Shown here: positions 6,417 to 7,215 of the stretch, in pieces | How the letters are laid out: each line of letters starts with the position of its first letter | Numbering within the stretch: the first letter of the stretch is position 1 | Translations under genes and position numbers: made by a program | Assembly (NCBI GenBank): GCA_022565135.1 | Contig: JADFKA010000088.1 | Span: 1-7,215 of the forward strand | DNA: 7,215 bases | Direction: 5' to 3' | Source of the DNA: Pseudomonadota bacterium | Lineage (GTDB): Bacteria > Pseudomonadota > Gammaproteobacteria > Steroidobacterales > Woeseiaceae | The notes under the pieces: generated by a model | Told to the model about the DNA's origin: nothing | Databases searched by the model: none | What the model saw: the letters and a program-made list of their open reading frames with translations, nothing else

Positions 6417-7133
6417 GTGATCGAAATAGCCGCAGAAGTTTCTAGCCCAAACTACGCGTGGGTTTGGCCTTTTTCGCGGACGCTCCTGGCTACGTTTGCC
6501 GGTGCCGCAGTCGCAATTCTGTTGCAGAACTGGCGCGACAAGCTGAATCGAAAAACCGCGGAGGTGGCAGTCCTAAATCGGACAACTATCGCACTCGGCC
6601 AAATGCAGAACGAGTTGATTAACTACCGTCAACAGGCGATAGAACCATTTCTAGACACACATGTGCCGTTCATAGACATGCAGCCCATGATTATTGGCAA
6701 TCTTACGCACCTACGACTGCACGCGGATGACTTCGTATTTCTTTGCGAAACAGAGCATCGACAAGTTCCTCTTCAGGTTGGCAATACCGATCTAATTTTC
6801 ATACGTGCCGCTGCCGCGATCGAAACTCGCACAAACTATCACATGAAAGAATTTCAACCTAGATTGGCGAGCGCGTTTGAGCGAAGCGAGACGCCAACCG
6901 TCGAGGAAATTCAACAGAAGATTGGTGTCGTTCCCGTCACGATGTTGCGGTCACACACTGATGCAATGCAGTTGTATGTCGACGAAGCCCTTAAGCAAAT
7001 AGACAAGTGCATAGCTCTCTTGAAAAAGACAGGCAAGGCGATCTACGGAAAAGGACGCGTAATTACAATTGAACGAATTAGTCCAACAGCAATTAAACCT
7101 AGTAATTCGCAAGAACGGCAACAAGGTGACTGA
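6417..7133 (+). CDS. Hypothetical single-pass membrane-anchored helical protein, 238 aa
   Basis: I do not recognise the family. A short acidic N-terminus (residues 1-18) precedes one hydrophobic segment (about 19-38, with LLATFAGAAVAILL), followed at once by basic residues (Arg40, Lys42, Arg45, Lys46). By the positive-inside rule this predicts N-terminus out and the remaining 200 residues in the cytoplasm. Residues about 41-75 look like a long helix or coiled coil. The rest is mostly amphipathic helix, including 182-205 (DAMQLYVDEALKQIDKCIALLKK), with no catalytic motif that I can name. The tail from about 222 is polar and probably disordered. The start is GTG with a well-placed TGGAG. Base composition looks lower in GC than the cys genes. 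A helical-bundle sensor, scaffold or accessory subunit is possible, but this is inference only. It may be co-transcribed with the 99-aa gene. Confidence 0.75.
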   Translation: MIEIAAEVSSPNYAWVWPFSRTLLATFAGAAVAILLQNWRDKLNRKTAEVAVLNRTTIALGQMQNELINYRQQAIEPFLDTHVPFIDMQPMIIGNLTHLRLHADDFVFLCETEHRQVPLQVGNTDLIFIRAAAAIETRTNYHMKEFQPRLASAFERSETPTVEEIQQKIGVVPVTMLRSHTDAMQLYVDEALKQIDKCIALLKKTGKAIYGKGRVITIERISPTAIKPSNSQERQQGD

Positions 7134-7215
7134 CTAACGTGAACACCAACCTCCCATTTCCCGTTATCTGCGCAAACACATCATGTGCCGCCGTATGGTT
7201 CGCGCCAAGCCTTAT

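Noticed and set aside
6235..6420. 61-aa + strand frame filling the gap between the two right-hand genes, its TGA overlapping the GTG of the next gene
   Set aside because: It overlaps the end of the 99-aa gene in another frame, has no ribosome site, and its composition is not protein-like.
7134..7215. Possible attC or terminator after the membrane-anchored gene
   Set aside because: No clear hairpin, T-run or paired core sites are visible in the 82 nt before the window ends.

Overview
The window looks like a chromosomal segment of a gammaproteobacterium of moderate GC content. The CysB, CysH, CysI and CysJ homologues all follow the enterobacterial/gammaproteobacterial forms closely in length and motifs. 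The reductase is the PAPS type, without the iron-sulfur cysteine pairs of APS reductases. Sulfite reduction uses the two-subunit NADPH enzyme (CysJ flavoprotein plus CysI hemoprotein). I cannot name a genus from sequence alone.

Layout. Positions 1-988 (+) hold a LysR-family CysB regulator that lacks about eight N-terminal codons beyond the left edge. Positions 995-5245 (-) hold a compact operon transcribed cysJ, then cysI, then cysH. The cysJ-cysI gap is 10 nt and cysI-cysH overlap by 4 nt (ATGA). The operon runs tail-to-tail into cysB with only 6 nt between the stop codons. Positions 5246-5969 are a gene-free stretch of about 720 nt. It holds the presumed cysJIH promoter and operator region, several inverted repeats, an isolated perfect TATAAT box on the + strand, and a GC-rich fragment that may be the worn 3' end of an old gene. 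Positions 5970-6269 and 6417-7133 (+) hold two unrecognised genes: a 99-aa soluble protein and a 238-aa protein with one N-terminal membrane anchor. These two look more AT-rich by eye than the cys genes and are probably accessory. The last 82 nt hold no recognisable feature.

How it works together. CysH reduces PAPS to sulfite with thioredoxin. CysJ passes NADPH electrons through FAD and FMN to the siroheme/4Fe-4S centre of CysI, which reduces sulfite to sulfide for cysteine synthesis. CysB is the expected activator of this operon under sulfur limitation, so regulator and target sit side by side. The sulfate-activation genes (cysD, cysN, cysC) and the siroheme gene cysG are not in this window. 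The two right-hand genes show no visible link to sulfur metabolism. I found no clear new system; the most unusual items are the unknown gene pair, the shared 11-mer around both of their stop codons, and the palindromes upstream of cysJ.
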